NCBI RefSeq assembly: GCF_030411955.1 | Contig: NZ_JASNRA010000033.1 | Span: 1 to 48,052 of the forward strand | Reading direction: 5' to 3' | DNA length: 48,052 nt | From: Massilia sp. YIM B02443 | Lineage (GTDB): Bacteria > Pseudomonadota > Gammaproteobacteria > Burkholderiales > Burkholderiaceae_D | Shown: piece by piece, positions 31,909 to 40,466 of the stretch | Layout: every line of letters starts with the position of its first letter | Numbering within the stretch: the stretch's first letter is position 1 | Program-made: the position numbers and the translations under genes | The notes under the pieces: generated by a model | The model's database searches: none | The model's input: the letters and a program-made list of their open reading frames with translations, nothing else | Told to the model about the DNA's origin: nothing

Positions 31909-33535
31909 ATTCGCCCGCCTGTACGCCGACCTCGACGAAACCACCTCCACCACGCGCAAGCTGGAGGCGCTGCAAGCCTACTTTTCCAGCGCCACGCCCG
32001 AGAACGCGGCCTGGGCGGTGTACTTCCTGGCCGGCGGCAAGCCGCGCCAGGCGGTGCCGACCAAGCTGCTGCGCCAGTACGCGATCGAATACGCGGCGCT
32101 GGACGAGTGGCTCTTCGACGAGTCGTATCACGCGGTCGGCGACTTCGCCGAGACCATCGCCCACATCCTGCCGCCGCCGACCGAACGCTCGGACATCGGC
32201 CTGGCGGTGTGGATGGAAGAGCGCATCGCACCATTGCGCGGCGCGGAACCACTGCGTGTTCGCGAGGCGCTGTTCTCGTACTGGAATGAACTCGACTGGC
32301 GCGAGCGCTTCCTGCTCATCAAACTGATCGGCGGCGGTTTCCGCGTCGGCGTGTCGAAGCTCCTGGTGACGCGCGCGCTGGCCGCGATCGCGGCGGTGGA
32401 CAGCAAACTGATCGCGCAGCGCCTGATGGGCTGGACCGACGGCCGCGTGAAGCCGACCGCCGCCGGCTTCCTGCAACTGATCGCCGAGCAGTCGGACGAG
32501 GAACACAAGCTGCGCGGCGGCCAGCCGTATCCGTTCTTCCTGTCGCACCAACTCAATGGCGATCCGGCGCAGCTGGGCGAGCCCGACGACTGGATCGTCG
32601 AATGGAAGTACGACGGCATCCGCGCCCAGCTGGTACGGCGCGAAGGCCAGAGCTATCTGTGGTCGCGCGGCGAAGACCTGATCACCGAGCGCTTTCCCGA
32701 GCTGGCCGCGGTGCGCCTGCCGGATGGCATGGTGCTGGACGGCGAAGTCCTGATCTGGCAGCCGGATTCTCCAATGCCGTCGCCATTCGCCGACCTGCAG
32801 AAGCGCATCGGCCGCAAGACCCTGAGCGCCAAGCTGCTGGCCGAGCTGCCGGCGGTGCTGTGCTGCTACGACCTGCTGGAACTCGACGGCGTCGACCTGC
32901 GCAACCTGCCACAGCACGAGCGGCGCGCATTGTTGGAGGCCGAAATCGCCAAGCTCGATGCGCCGCAGCTGCGCCTGTCGCCGCTGGTGGTGGCCGACAG
33001 CTGGGAAGAACTGGCCAAGCTGCGCGCCGGCTCGCGCGAGCGCAGCGTGGAAGGGATGATGCTCAAGTCGCGCGTCGCCCAGTATGGCGTCGGCCGCACC
33101 AAGGACGTCGGCACCTGGTGGAAGTGGAAGATCGACCCGTACGCGATCGACGCCGTGCTGCTGTACGCCCAGCCGGGCAGCGGCCGGCGCGCGTCGCTGT
33201 ACACCGACTACACCTTCGCGGTGTGGGACGGCGAGGGCGAGGAACGCAGGCTGGTGCCGTTCGCGAAAGCGTATTCAGGCCTGACCGACGCCGAGATCGC
33301 CCAGGTCGACAACGCGATCCGGCGCACCACGATCGAGAAATTCGGACCGGTGCGTTCGGTCAAGCCGACCATGGTGTTCGAGATCGGCTTCGAGGGCATC
33401 GCGCTGTCGCCACGTCACAAGGCCGGCATCGCGGTGCGCTTCCCGCGCATCCTGCGCCGCCGCACCGACAAGCCGGTGGAAGAGGCCGACACACTCGATA
33501 CGCTCAAGGGTTTGCTGGGAGCGGCCAGCGCATGA
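31901..33535 (+). CDS. ATP-dependent DNA ligase (ligase-associated repair operon)
   Basis: 544 residues from ATG 31901, which has GGGGAGA about 7 nt upstream and lies inside the end of the preceding gene. An N-terminal DNA-binding helical domain (1-200) precedes the nucleotidyltransferase: adenylation Lys236 in EWKYDGIRAQ, then LWSRGEDLI, LDGEVLIW and CCYDLLELDG, EGMMLKS, and the final motif WWKWKID. A C-terminal OB-fold (about 420-544) contains KPTMVFEIGFEGI and SPRHKAGIAVRFPR. This matches the LigB/LigC-like bacterial ligases of this operon. It should seal nicks in repair; it has no Ku partner, polymerase or phosphoesterase fusion, so it is not the LigD end-joining system. Confidence 0.95.
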   Translation: MREFARLYADLDETTSTTRKLEALQAYFSSATPENAAWAVYFLAGGKPRQAVPTKLLRQYAIEYAALDEWLFDESYHAVGDFAETIAHILPPPTERSDIGLAVWMEERIAPLRGAEPLRVREALFSYWNELDWRERFLLIKLIGGGFRVGVSKLLVTRALAAIAAVDSKLIAQRLMGWTDGRVKPTAAGFLQLIAEQSDEEHKLRGGQPYPFFLSHQLNGDPAQLGEPDDWIVEWKYDGIRAQLVRREGQSYLWSRGEDLITERFPELAAVRLPDGMVLDGEVLIWQPDSPMPSPFADLQKRIGRKTLSAKLLAELPAVLCCYDLLELDGVDLRNLPQHERRALLEAEIAKLDAPQLRLSPLVVADSWEELAKLRAGSRERSVEGMMLKSRVAQYGVGRTKDVGTWWKWKIDPYAIDAVLLYAQPGSGRRASLYTDYTFAVWDGEGEERRLVPFAKAYSGLTDAEIAQVDNAIRRTTIEKFGPVRSVKPTMVFEIGFEGIALSPRHKAGIAVRFPRILRRRTDKPVEEADTLDTLKGLLGAASA

Positions 33536-36024
33536 GTCGTAGCGATGTCGTGATGGACAACCCGGTCAGCCGCCGCATCGACGCCTGGTTCGCCGAGCGC
33601 AACTGGACCGTGTTCCCGTTCCAGCGCGCGGTGTGGGATGCCGCGCTGGCCGGGAAGTCCGGGCTGCTGCATGCCAACACCGGCGCTGGCAAGACCTTCG
33701 CGGTTTGGTTCGCGGCGCTGCAGCGTGCCGGCCTCGAAACCGGCCGTGCCAGGGCCGGGCTGCGCGTGCTGTGGATCACGCCAATGCGCGCACTGGCTGC
33801 GGACACCCAGCGCGCCCTGGAAGACTCCGCCGCCGAACTGATGCCCGAGTGGCGCATCGGCGCGCGCACCGGCGACACCAAGGCCAGCGAACGCGCCAGG
33901 CAGACGCGCAGCATGCCGGCCACGCTGGTGACCACGCCCGAGAGCCTGACGCTCATGCTCAGCAACGCTGCCTCGCATGAGCAGTTCCGCAACCTCGACA
34001 TGATCATCATCGACGAGTGGCATGAACTGATGGGCAGCAAGCGCGGGGTGCAGGTACAGCTGGCGCTGGCGCGGCTGCGGCGCTGGCGTCCGGAACTGCT
34101 GGTGTGGGGCGTGTCGGCGACGATGGGCAACCTGGACCTGGCGCGCCAGGTGCTGCTCGGCGGCGCCGACGGCGACAATGCGGGAACGCTGGTCGAAGGC
34201 GACACCCGCAAGCAGATCGTGGTCGATTGCCTGATCCCCGAGAACGTGTCGCGCTTTCCGTGGGGCGGCCACCTCGGCCTGCAGATGCTCGGTCCCGTGA
34301 TCCGCGAGATCGAGGGGCACGAGGCGACGCTGGTGTTCACCAACACCCGCTCGCAGTCCGAGATCTGGTACCAGAACATTCTGGAAGAGCGTCCCGACTG
34401 GGCCGGCCTGATCGCGCTGCATCATGGGTCCCTGGACCGCGAGGTGCGCGAATGGGTCGAGCTGGGGCTGAAGAACGGCGTCCTGAAAGCGGTGATCTGC
34501 ACCGCCAGCCTGGACCTGGGCGTGGACTTCTTGCCGGTCGAGCGGGTGCTGCAGGTAGGCAGCGCCAAGGGCGTGGCGCGGCTGCTGCAGCGCGCCGGGC
34601 GCAGCGGCCATGCGCCGGGGCGCGTGTCGCGCGTGACGCTGGTGCCGACCAACAGCCTGGAACTGCTGGAAGCGGCCGGCGCGCGCAAGGCGGTGGCGGC
34701 GCGCCGCATCGAGGGGCGCTACGTGCCGAACAAACCGTTCGACGTGCTGGTGCAGCACATGGTGACGATCGCGCTGGGCGGGGGCTTCCGTTCCGAAGAG
34801 CTGTATGAGGAAGTGCGCCAGGCCTGGTCGTACCGCCACCTGACGCACGAAGAATGGCAGTGGGCGCTCGACTTCGTCGCGCGCGGCGGCCAGAGCCTGA
34901 CCGTGTATCCCGAATACCGGCGCGTGCTGCCGGACGAAGAGGGCGTGTACCGGGTGCCGGATACGGCCATCGGCCGGCGCCATCGGATGAGCATCGGCAC
35001 CATCATGTCGGATGCGACCATTCAAGTGAAATACATGAGCGGGGGCCGCATCGGCAGCGTCGAGGAATCGTTCATCTCGCGCCTGAAGCCGGGCGACCGC
35101 TTTCTGTTCGGCGGGCGCATCCTGGAATTCGTGCGCGTGCACGAGCTGACCGCGTTCGTGAAGCGCGCCACCGGCACGAAAGGCGCGATCGCGCGCTGGC
35201 AGGGCGCCAAGATGCCGATGTCGAACGAGCTGGCGCACGCCGCGCTGGAAGAGCTGCGCCTGGCCGCGCAGGGCGTGTTCGACGGCCCCGAGATGCGGGC
35301 GATCCAGCCGCTGATCGAGATCCAGGAAAAGTGGTCGGCGCTGCCAACGTCGGAAACCCTGGTGCTGGAGTCGATGAAGAGCCGCGAGGGCTACCATCTG
35401 TTCGTGTATCCGTTCGCGGGGCGCTCGGTGCACATGGGGCTGGCTTCCCTGCTCGCGTTTCGCGTCGGACGGGTGCAGCCGATCACGTTCTCGATCGCCA
35501 TCAACGACTACGGCTTCGAGCTGATGGCGCCCGAGCCGGTGGACTGGGCGCGTGCGTTCGATGCGCCGACCGGGGCGGGCGTGGGCCTGTTCGACACCGA
35601 GCGGCTGCTGGAAGACGTGATCGACAGCCTCAACGCGACCCAGCTGTCGCAGCAGCGCTTCCGCGAAGTGGCGCGCATCGCCGGGCTGGTGTTCTCGGGT
35701 TATCCGGGGCAGCCAAAATCCAACCGGCAATTGCAGGCGTCGTCGTCGCTGTTCTTCGAGGTCTTCCGCAAGCACGACGCGGGCAACCTGCTGCTGACCC
35801 AGGCCGAGCGCGAGGTGATGGAGCAGGAACTGGAACTGACGCGCCTGCGCGATACGCTGGACGAACTGCACGGGCGCCGCATCGCCTACTGCGAAGTCAA
35901 GCGCGCCACGCCATTTGGCTTCGCGCTGATGGTCGAGCGCTTCCGCGAAAAGGTCAGCACCGAGAAACTCAGCGACCGGGTGGCGCGCATGGTGCGCGAA
36001 CTCGAGAAAGCGGCGGCGGCATGA
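33532..36024 (+). CDS. Ligase-associated DEXH-box helicase (Lhr-like)
   Basis: 830 residues from ATG 33532, overlapping the ligase stop (ATGA). A superfamily 2 helicase: Walker A ANTGAGKTF (about 48), ITPMRALAAD, TTPESL, DEXH box IIDEWHEL (about 161), VSATMGN, then VFTNTRSQSE, DLGVDFLPVE and QRAGRSGH in the second RecA domain. The winged-helix and beta-barrel part typical of Lhr-core proteins follows (about 430-800; YVPNKPFDVLVQHM, GGRIGSVEE). It lacks the long C-terminal extension of giant Lhr. Members are named ligase-associated DNA damage response DEXH helicases. Lhr translocates 3' to 5' on single-stranded DNA and may expose ends for the MBL nuclease and ligase. Confidence 0.95.
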   Translation: MSRSDVVMDNPVSRRIDAWFAERNWTVFPFQRAVWDAALAGKSGLLHANTGAGKTFAVWFAALQRAGLETGRARAGLRVLWITPMRALAADTQRALEDSAAELMPEWRIGARTGDTKASERARQTRSMPATLVTTPESLTLMLSNAASHEQFRNLDMIIIDEWHELMGSKRGVQVQLALARLRRWRPELLVWGVSATMGNLDLARQVLLGGADGDNAGTLVEGDTRKQIVVDCLIPENVSRFPWGGHLGLQMLGPVIREIEGHEATLVFTNTRSQSEIWYQNILEERPDWAGLIALHHGSLDREVREWVELGLKNGVLKAVICTASLDLGVDFLPVERVLQVGSAKGVARLLQRAGRSGHAPGRVSRVTLVPTNSLELLEAAGARKAVAARRIEGRYVPNKPFDVLVQHMVTIALGGGFRSEELYEEVRQAWSYRHLTHEEWQWALDFVARGGQSLTVYPEYRRVLPDEEGVYRVPDTAIGRRHRMSIGTIMSDATIQVKYMSGGRIGSVEESFISRLKPGDRFLFGGRILEFVRVHELTAFVKRATGTKGAIARWQGAKMPMSNELAHAALEELRLAAQGVFDGPEMRAIQPLIEIQEKWSALPTSETLVLESMKSREGYHLFVYPFAGRSVHMGLASLLAFRVGRVQPITFSIAINDYGFELMAPEPVDWARAFDAPTGAGVGLFDTERLLEDVIDSLNATQLSQQRFREVARIAGLVFSGYPGQPKSNRQLQASSSLFFEVFRKHDAGNLLLTQAEREVMEQELELTRLRDTLDELHGRRIAYCEVKRATPFGFALMVERFREKVSTEKLSDRVARMVRELEKAAAA

Positions 36025-36671
36025 GCGCGGTGGCGGTGCGCGTGGCCGGCGAAAACCTCCTGCTGCTGCCGGAGAAGGCGGTGTACTGGCCGCTTGAGAA
36101 GATGCTGATCATCGCCGACATCCACTTCGGCAAGGCGGCGGCGTTCCGCGCGCTGGGCGTGCCGGTGCCGCGCGGGACCACCTCCGAGAACCTGGCCGGA
36201 CTGGACGCGCTGGTAGCGAAGCATGGTGCACGGCGCGTGGTATTCCTGGGCGACTTCTTGCATGCGCGCGCGGCGCACGCCAGCTCGACCCAGCTGGCGA
36301 TGCTGGCCTGGCGCCAGCGCCATCCCGACCTCGAACTCATGCTGGTGCGCGGCAACCACGACCTGCACGCGGGCGACCCGGCGGCGGCGCTCGGCATCGA
36401 ACTGGTGGACGAGCCGCATGCGATCGGGCCGTTCGCGTTCTGCCACCATCCCGACGTCGACACGCCCGGCTATGCGCTGGCCGGGCACGTGCATCCGGTG
36501 TACGTGCTGGCGACCCGCTTCGATGCGCTGCGCCTGCCGTGTTTCGTGGTGGGCTCGGCGCGCATGATCCTGCCGTCGTTCGGCGCCTTTACCGGCGGCC
36601 ATGCGGTCAAGCCGGAGCCGGGCGACAACATCTACGTGACCTCGGGCGACGCCGTGCACAGCGTTCGATAA
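36021..36671 (+). CDS. pdeM: PdeM-like calcineurin-type phosphoesterase
   Basis: 216 residues from ATG 36021 (ATGA overlap with the helicase gene). A complete metallophosphoesterase metal site: IADIHFGKAAAFR, FLGDFLHARA, VRGNHDLHAG, CHHPD and LAGHVHPVY. It is the last member of the ligase-associated DNA damage response set and is annotated as an endonuclease or phosphoesterase in this context, probably trimming DNA ends before ligation. The gene is followed by about 105 bp before the next start, which has its own ribosome site, so the operon likely ends here. Confidence 0.93.
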   Translation: MSAVAVRVAGENLLLLPEKAVYWPLEKMLIIADIHFGKAAAFRALGVPVPRGTTSENLAGLDALVAKHGARRVVFLGDFLHARAAHASSTQLAMLAWRQRHPDLELMLVRGNHDLHAGDPAAALGIELVDEPHAIGPFAFCHHPDVDTPGYALAGHVHPVYVLATRFDALRLPCFVVGSARMILPSFGAFTGGHAVKPEPGDNIYVTSGDAVHSVR

Positions 36672-36776
36672 CGTACCGACCCAGTCCTTTCATGGGCGTA
36701 ACTTCTTGTGGAACCGAGGGCAGTCACCATGACCGCTCATACATGTATTTCCGCTCACTTCACGGAAGGAAAATCT

Positions 36777-37511
36777 ATGCGCCTTCATCGGATTCTTTTG
36801 GCCATGGCGATCGCCACGGCCCCAGCCACGGCAGTGCTGACCAGCACTGTGGCCCATGCCCAGGTGCCGCCCTCGGGCGGACGCACCGACGGGCTGATGG
36901 TCACCGGCTTCGACGTCCAGCAGATTTCCAGCCTGGCGCCCGGCAACCAGCTGCATTTCGATGTGTTTGCCACCTCCGGCGCCAGCGTTACGCTGAGTAT
37001 CGACGGCGCCACGCGCGGCCTGCACCTGAACGAGGTCGAGCCGGGCAAGTATGCCGGCACCTACACGATCGGCGACCGTGATCGGCTGCGCCCGGACAGC
37101 AAGGTGCGCGCCGACACGCGCCTGGGCGGCCAGACGGTGGCCAGCATGCTGACCAAGCCGATCGTGCGCTCGGATGTGCCGCTGCAGCCATCAAGCGAGC
37201 GGCGGCTGACGCCGGGCGCTGGCGCACCCGGCGCGGCGCCACCGCCGCCGCCGCGCGAGACCGAACGGCCGCGTGTGGCCCGCTATTGCACCAGCTGCGC
37301 AATCGTCGAGAAGGTGGAAGTGATCCAGCCGTCGACCGCGGATGCGCGTCCGCTGGCCACCGAGGTACGCTCGCGCGAGCGCTATCGGGTGACGGTGCGC
37401 TTCAATACCAGCGATGCGACGCAGGCGATCGAGTATGACAACAATCCGGGCTACCGCAAGGGCGACCGGGTGCGGGTGAATGATGGGGTGTTGTCGCTGG
37501 AGCGCGATTGA
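36777..37511 (+). CDS. Secreted hypothetical protein with two domains joined by a Pro-rich linker
   Basis: 244 residues from ATG 36777; AAGGAAAA lies just upstream. The signal peptide ends at VAHA before QVPPSGG. Residues about 30-130 form a beta-rich region (QLHFDVFATSGASVTLSIDG, then GKYAGTYTI), probably an Ig-like or SH3-like fold. A Pro-rich linker (GAAPPPPPRETE, about 155) precedes a C-terminal domain with YCTSCAIVEKVE and ending in FNTSDATQAIEYDNNPG, then RKGDRVRVNDGVL. The last part resembles the C-terminal domain of SlyB-like 17-kDa outer membrane lipoproteins, but there is no lipobox. It is probably periplasmic and envelope-associated. Function unknown. Confidence 0.75.
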   Translation: MRLHRILLAMAIATAPATAVLTSTVAHAQVPPSGGRTDGLMVTGFDVQQISSLAPGNQLHFDVFATSGASVTLSIDGATRGLHLNEVEPGKYAGTYTIGDRDRLRPDSKVRADTRLGGQTVASMLTKPIVRSDVPLQPSSERRLTPGAGAPGAAPPPPPRETERPRVARYCTSCAIVEKVEVIQPSTADARPLATEVRSRERYRVTVRFNTSDATQAIEYDNNPGYRKGDRVRVNDGVLSLERD

Positions 37512-37552
37512 GTCTATAGCGCTATCGGCAACAGGTCTTATTTTGACAATGC

Positions 37553-37594
37553 AAAAACCGTCATTTCTGCACTCCGCGGAAATGACGGTTTTTT
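37553..37594. terminator. Bidirectional intrinsic terminator
   Basis: AAAAACCGTCATTTC (37553-37567), an 11-nt loop, then GAAATGACGGTTTTT (37579-37593) with a T-run. The stem is 15 bp with A-run on one side and T-run on the other, so it serves both the rightward secreted-protein gene and the leftward Crp/Fnr gene. Confidence 0.92.
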
Positions 37595-37620
37595 GTCAGT
37601 CAGAAAAAACTGGCGTTGCC

Positions 37621-38472
37621 TCAGGCCGTTGCCAGCACCTGGTCATCCCCCGACTGGTCGGCTTCGGCCTTCGCCTTGGCCCCCTTGGTGCGCGAGCGCG
37701 ACGGCGGCAGGCGGCGCAGGGTCTTGAGCGCTTCGGCATCCTTGATGCCGATGGTGCGCTGGTCGACCGTGATCAGCCCGATCTCGTTGAACGCCGACAG
37801 CGTGCGGCTGACGGTTTCGAGCGTCAGGCCCAGATAGCTGCCAATCTCGTGCCTGGTCATGCGCAGGTTGAACAGCTTGCTCGAGTAGCCCATCGCGGCG
37901 AAACGGTCGGCCAGCGACACCAGGAAGCGCGCCACGCGGGCCTCGGCCGACAGAGCGCCGAGCATGCCGATCATGGTCTGCTCGCGCACCAGCTCGCGGC
38001 TCATCACGCCGTACATCATGTTCTCGAGCTCGCTGTGCACGCGGCCCAGGGCGGTCAGCTTTTTGAACGGCAGCAGGATCAGGTCGCAGTCGGACAGGGC
38101 CACGGCCTCGGAGGCATAGTGGCGGGTGTGGATGCCGTCGACGCCGAGCATGTCGCCCTTCATCGGGAAACTCAGCACCTGCTCGTTGCCGAACTCGTCG
38201 ATGAGCACGGTCTTGAGGAAGCCGGAGTTGACGATGTAGAGCGTGTCGAAGGCCTGGCCGATGGTGTGCACGCGCTGGCCGGTCTTGAACTGCACGTGTT
38301 GGAACAGCAATTCTTCGGAACTGACCGATACGCTGGCCGGAATGCGGAGCAGGTCGCAGACTTCTTTCAGGTTGGACCAGAGTCGGCCCTGGCGCTGGCG
38401 CCCGGCCTCCATGGGGGAATGCAGGGTCGGCTGGGTGACGTTGCGTTGGTCTGACGTTGGCTGGGACTGCAT
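37621..38472 (-). CDS. Crp/Fnr-family transcription regulator lacking the N-terminal cysteine cluster
   Basis: 283 residues. I start at ATG 38472, because GGAG lies 6 nt upstream; upstream in-frame ATGs lack a ribosome site. A cyclic-nucleotide-type beta-barrel (about 55-150: FKTGQRVHTIGQAFDTLYIV, GNEQVLSFPMKGDMLG) is followed by a dimerisation helix and a winged helix with MTRHEIGSYLGLTLETVSR. The recognition helix keeps Glu, Ser and Arg as in FNR, predicting TTGAT-N4-ATCAA targets. Only two cysteines exist, one near residue 38 (KEVCDLL) and one in SDCDLI; the C-x2-C-x5-C cluster that holds 4Fe-4S in FNR is absent. A basic, Ala/Lys-rich 30-residue tail follows the winged helix. It probably senses something other than oxygen through a cluster, or acts as an FixK/Dnr-like downstream regulator. 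Confidence 0.9.
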   Translation of the reverse strand: MQSQPTSDQRNVTQPTLHSPMEAGRQRQGRLWSNLKEVCDLLRIPASVSVSSEELLFQHVQFKTGQRVHTIGQAFDTLYIVNSGFLKTVLIDEFGNEQVLSFPMKGDMLGVDGIHTRHYASEAVALSDCDLILLPFKKLTALGRVHSELENMMYGVMSRELVREQTMIGMLGALSAEARVARFLVSLADRFAAMGYSSKLFNLRMTRHEIGSYLGLTLETVSRTLSAFNEIGLITVDQRTIGIKDAEALKTLRRLPPSRSRTKGAKAKAEADQSGDDQVLATA

Positions 38473-38813
38473 GCTCATCTCCAGTAAGGAATTCAGGGTT
38501 TCAGGCGACCCTGGCAGTCCAAGGAGTGGACTGCGCCGCATCAATCATTAGCGACTGACGCCGTGACTTGGATCGCAAGCAAGTCGAAACGCTGAATTCA
38601 GTATGCCAACACGAGTCCGGCACGAATATCAGCGTTGCCTGAATGTGTAGGTAGGACAGATGGTGAAGTTGTAGGAGTTTTCCGACCCAGTGCATTGGCG
38701 CCCCGAATGGCGGAGCAGGTCAGGAAGGGGAAAGCGGGGTGGCCGAAGCGGGACGGTTGTTGCATGGACGCACCGCACCAAACTGTGGCGCGGCGGTCAA
38801 AAAAGATCGAGGT
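38473..38813. other. Promoter region of the Crp/Fnr gene
   Basis: 341 bp without a convincing gene. GACTTG (38565-38570) and CAAGTC (38580-38585) form an inverted repeat with a 9-nt spacer about 95-115 bp upstream of the regulator start, a possible operator. It does not match the FNR consensus. Nothing else stands out. Confidence 0.4.
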
Positions 38814-39458
38814 TCAGGCTTTCATCGGCGACAGCAGGCGGTGCGCCACCGCATACTGCACCATCTCGGACAGCGAGCTCATTCCCATTTTCTGCATGAT
38901 GCGGGTCTTGTGGGTGCTGACGGTCTTGACCGACAGGTGCAGGCTGTTGCCGATCTCGGTGATCGATTTGCCGCTTACCAGCAGCGAAAAGACTTCGAAC
39001 TCACGGTCGGACAATTGCTTGTGCAGCAGTTGCTCGGTCGGCGCCATGATGTTCAGCGCCAGCTGCTCGGCCACTTCGGTGCTGATGTAGGGCCGTCCGG
39101 ACGCCACCTTGCGGATCGCGCCGACCAGCTGCGTGCCGGCGCTCTCCTTGGTGAGATAACCCTGGGCGCCGGCGCGGATCGCGCGCACCGCGTACTGTTC
39201 TTCTTCGTGCATGGTCAGGATCAGGATCGCCAGCTTGGGCGCTTCGCTGCGCACCTGGCGGATCAGGTCGACGCCGCTGCGGCCCGGCATCGACAAATCG
39301 AGCAGCAGCAGGTCGAAGCCGCCCTGGCGCACCAGCGCCAGCACCTCGAAGCCGTTGGTGGCTTCGCCGACGATCTCGACTTCGGCGGCGCCGTCGAGGA
39401 TGCGCTTGAGCCCTTCGCGCATGATGGTGTGGTCATCGGCAATGACGATTCTTACCAT
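38814..39458 (-). CDS. NarL/FixJ-family response regulator (LuxR-type)
   Basis: 214 residues. Receiver domain: acidic pair in IVIADDHTIMREGL, phospho-Asp54 in LLLLDLSMPG, Thr in LILTMHEEEQY and Lys in YLTKESAG. After a linker comes the LuxR helix-turn-helix: LSDREFEVFSLLVSGKSITE and LHLSVKTVSTHKTRIMQKMG. No kinase gene is adjacent, so it is an orphan here; the four-gene kinase operon of this window is 13 kb away. It lies upstream of the Crp/Fnr gene on the same strand, separated by 341 bp. Confidence 0.95.
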   Translation of the reverse strand: MVRIVIADDHTIMREGLKRILDGAAEVEIVGEATNGFEVLALVRQGGFDLLLLDLSMPGRSGVDLIRQVRSEAPKLAILILTMHEEEQYAVRAIRAGAQGYLTKESAGTQLVGAIRKVASGRPYISTEVAEQLALNIMAPTEQLLHKQLSDREFEVFSLLVSGKSITEIGNSLHLSVKTVSTHKTRIMQKMGMSSLSEMVQYAVAHRLLSPMKA

Positions 39459-39604
39459 AATCGTTTCCTTGAGCCCGCAGCGGTTTCCTGCCTCGGTTTA
39501 GGTTAGCACATCGTTTACTTGCCGGGACGCCGTCACGCCAAATCATGCGCGCCGGTTAAACGCGCCGAATAAACGCGCCGGATGTGCGCGCATGGCTTAC
39601 CTTC

Positions 39605-40072
39605 TCAGGCGGGCGCCGGCTCGGCGATCAAGCGGTGCACCAGCACCGGTTTGGTGGTGTGCGCCAGCACTTTGTTGGTGACGCTGCCCAGCAACAGCTG
39701 GTTCCAGCCGCTGCGGCCGTGTGAACCCATGAAGATCAGGTCGCAGCCTTCCTGCTCGGCGACGTCGGCGATCTTGAGCGCCGCCGAATCGGAAAACGCC
39801 GTCATGCAGCTGTGCTGCAAACCGGCGCCGGTGCACGAACGCACGATCTTGCCCATGTATTCCTCGCCCATGCGGCGCATCTGGGCGATGTATTCTTCTT
39901 CGCTGGGGTAGGAGGGTGGAATGATCTCGACGTACACTGGGTACTGGTATTCCGGCGCGACGAACAGGGCCAGCACCTCGGCTCCCATCTGCTGCGCGAA
40001 TTTGACGCCGGCGCAGGCCGTGTGTTGCGAGACGGCTGAACCGTCGGTGGTGATCAGGATCTTGCGGTACAT
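39605..40072 (-). CDS. Universal stress protein (UspA family)
   Basis: 155 residues from ATG 40072, preceded by GGGAGGAG about 6 nt upstream. The fold is shown by YRKILITTDGSAVSQHTA at the start, EVLALFVAP, then IFMGSHGRSGWNQLLLGSVTNKVLAHTTKPVLVHR. The G-x2-G-x9-G-S/T pattern (GSHGRSG to GSVT) marks an ATP-binding subgroup. Such proteins help survival under oxygen or nutrient limitation. An FNR-like palindrome lies 72 bp upstream of the start, consistent with anaerobic or redox control. Confidence 0.93.
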   Translation of the reverse strand: MYRKILITTDGSAVSQHTACAGVKFAQQMGAEVLALFVAPEYQYPVYVEIIPPSYPSEEEYIAQMRRMGEEYMGKIVRSCTGAGLQHSCMTAFSDSAALKIADVAEQEGCDLIFMGSHGRSGWNQLLLGSVTNKVLAHTTKPVLVHRLIAEPAPA

Positions 40073-40143
40073 GCTGACTCCTCCCTTTGCTATGCCATTC
40101 TGGACGGCTCCGTGCGTGGCGACGACCGCCGGGACCAAAACCC

Positions 40144-40157
40144 TTGAGTTCGGTCAA
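40144..40157 (-). promoter_or_regulatory. FNR-like palindrome upstream of the usp gene
   Basis: TTGAG-TTCG-GTCAA: a perfect inverted repeat that matches TTGAT-N4-ATCAA at eight of ten positions. Centre at 40150.5, 78 bp before the usp ATG; activation from -41.5 would place the transcript start near 40109. Confidence 0.4.
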
Positions 40158-40327
40158 ACGCCGGGCCGGGCGATGGGACGCTGTTCAGGTGCAACATTGC
40201 CACAGCGGCAGAGTGCGAGGCGCACAAAATACAACACCGGCCATAATAAAAGCATCAGGAACAGCGTGTTTTGATTGTCGCGGAATTAAGTTTTCCTGTC
40301 CATTTTGTTGCATTGCCGTCTCTGAGA

Positions 40328-40356
40328 TTTACCTGCGGCAACCACACTGCTACACT
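40328..40356 (+). promoter_or_regulatory. Possible sigma-70 promoter of cheZ-cheA
   Basis: TTTACC (40328-40333), 17-bp spacer, TACACT (40351-40356); each hexamer matches four of six consensus bases. This would give a leader of about 100 nt before ATG 40467. The rest of the 394-bp intergenic region (40073-40466) holds the usp promoter and no gene that I can see. No sigma-28-type flagellar promoter is evident. Confidence 0.4.
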
Positions 40357-40466
40357 CGCAGTCAATTCACGACCATCTTTCAGTGCCGCCGGACGCGGCC
40401 GGATGGATGCACGACCCCAGGATTGCCCAGTTCATTGCGCATTTATATTTAGGAGAAGCAGGGATT

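Noticed and set aside
31901..33535. A LigD-type non-homologous end-joining system
   Set aside because: The ligase has no polymerase or phosphoesterase fusion and there is no Ku gene; neighbours instead match the ligase-associated DNA damage response set.
39550..39580. Two copies of TAAACGCGCCG 13 bp apart downstream of the usp gene
   Set aside because: Short, GC-rich and in a small gap between genes with no start or stop geometry; probably chance.
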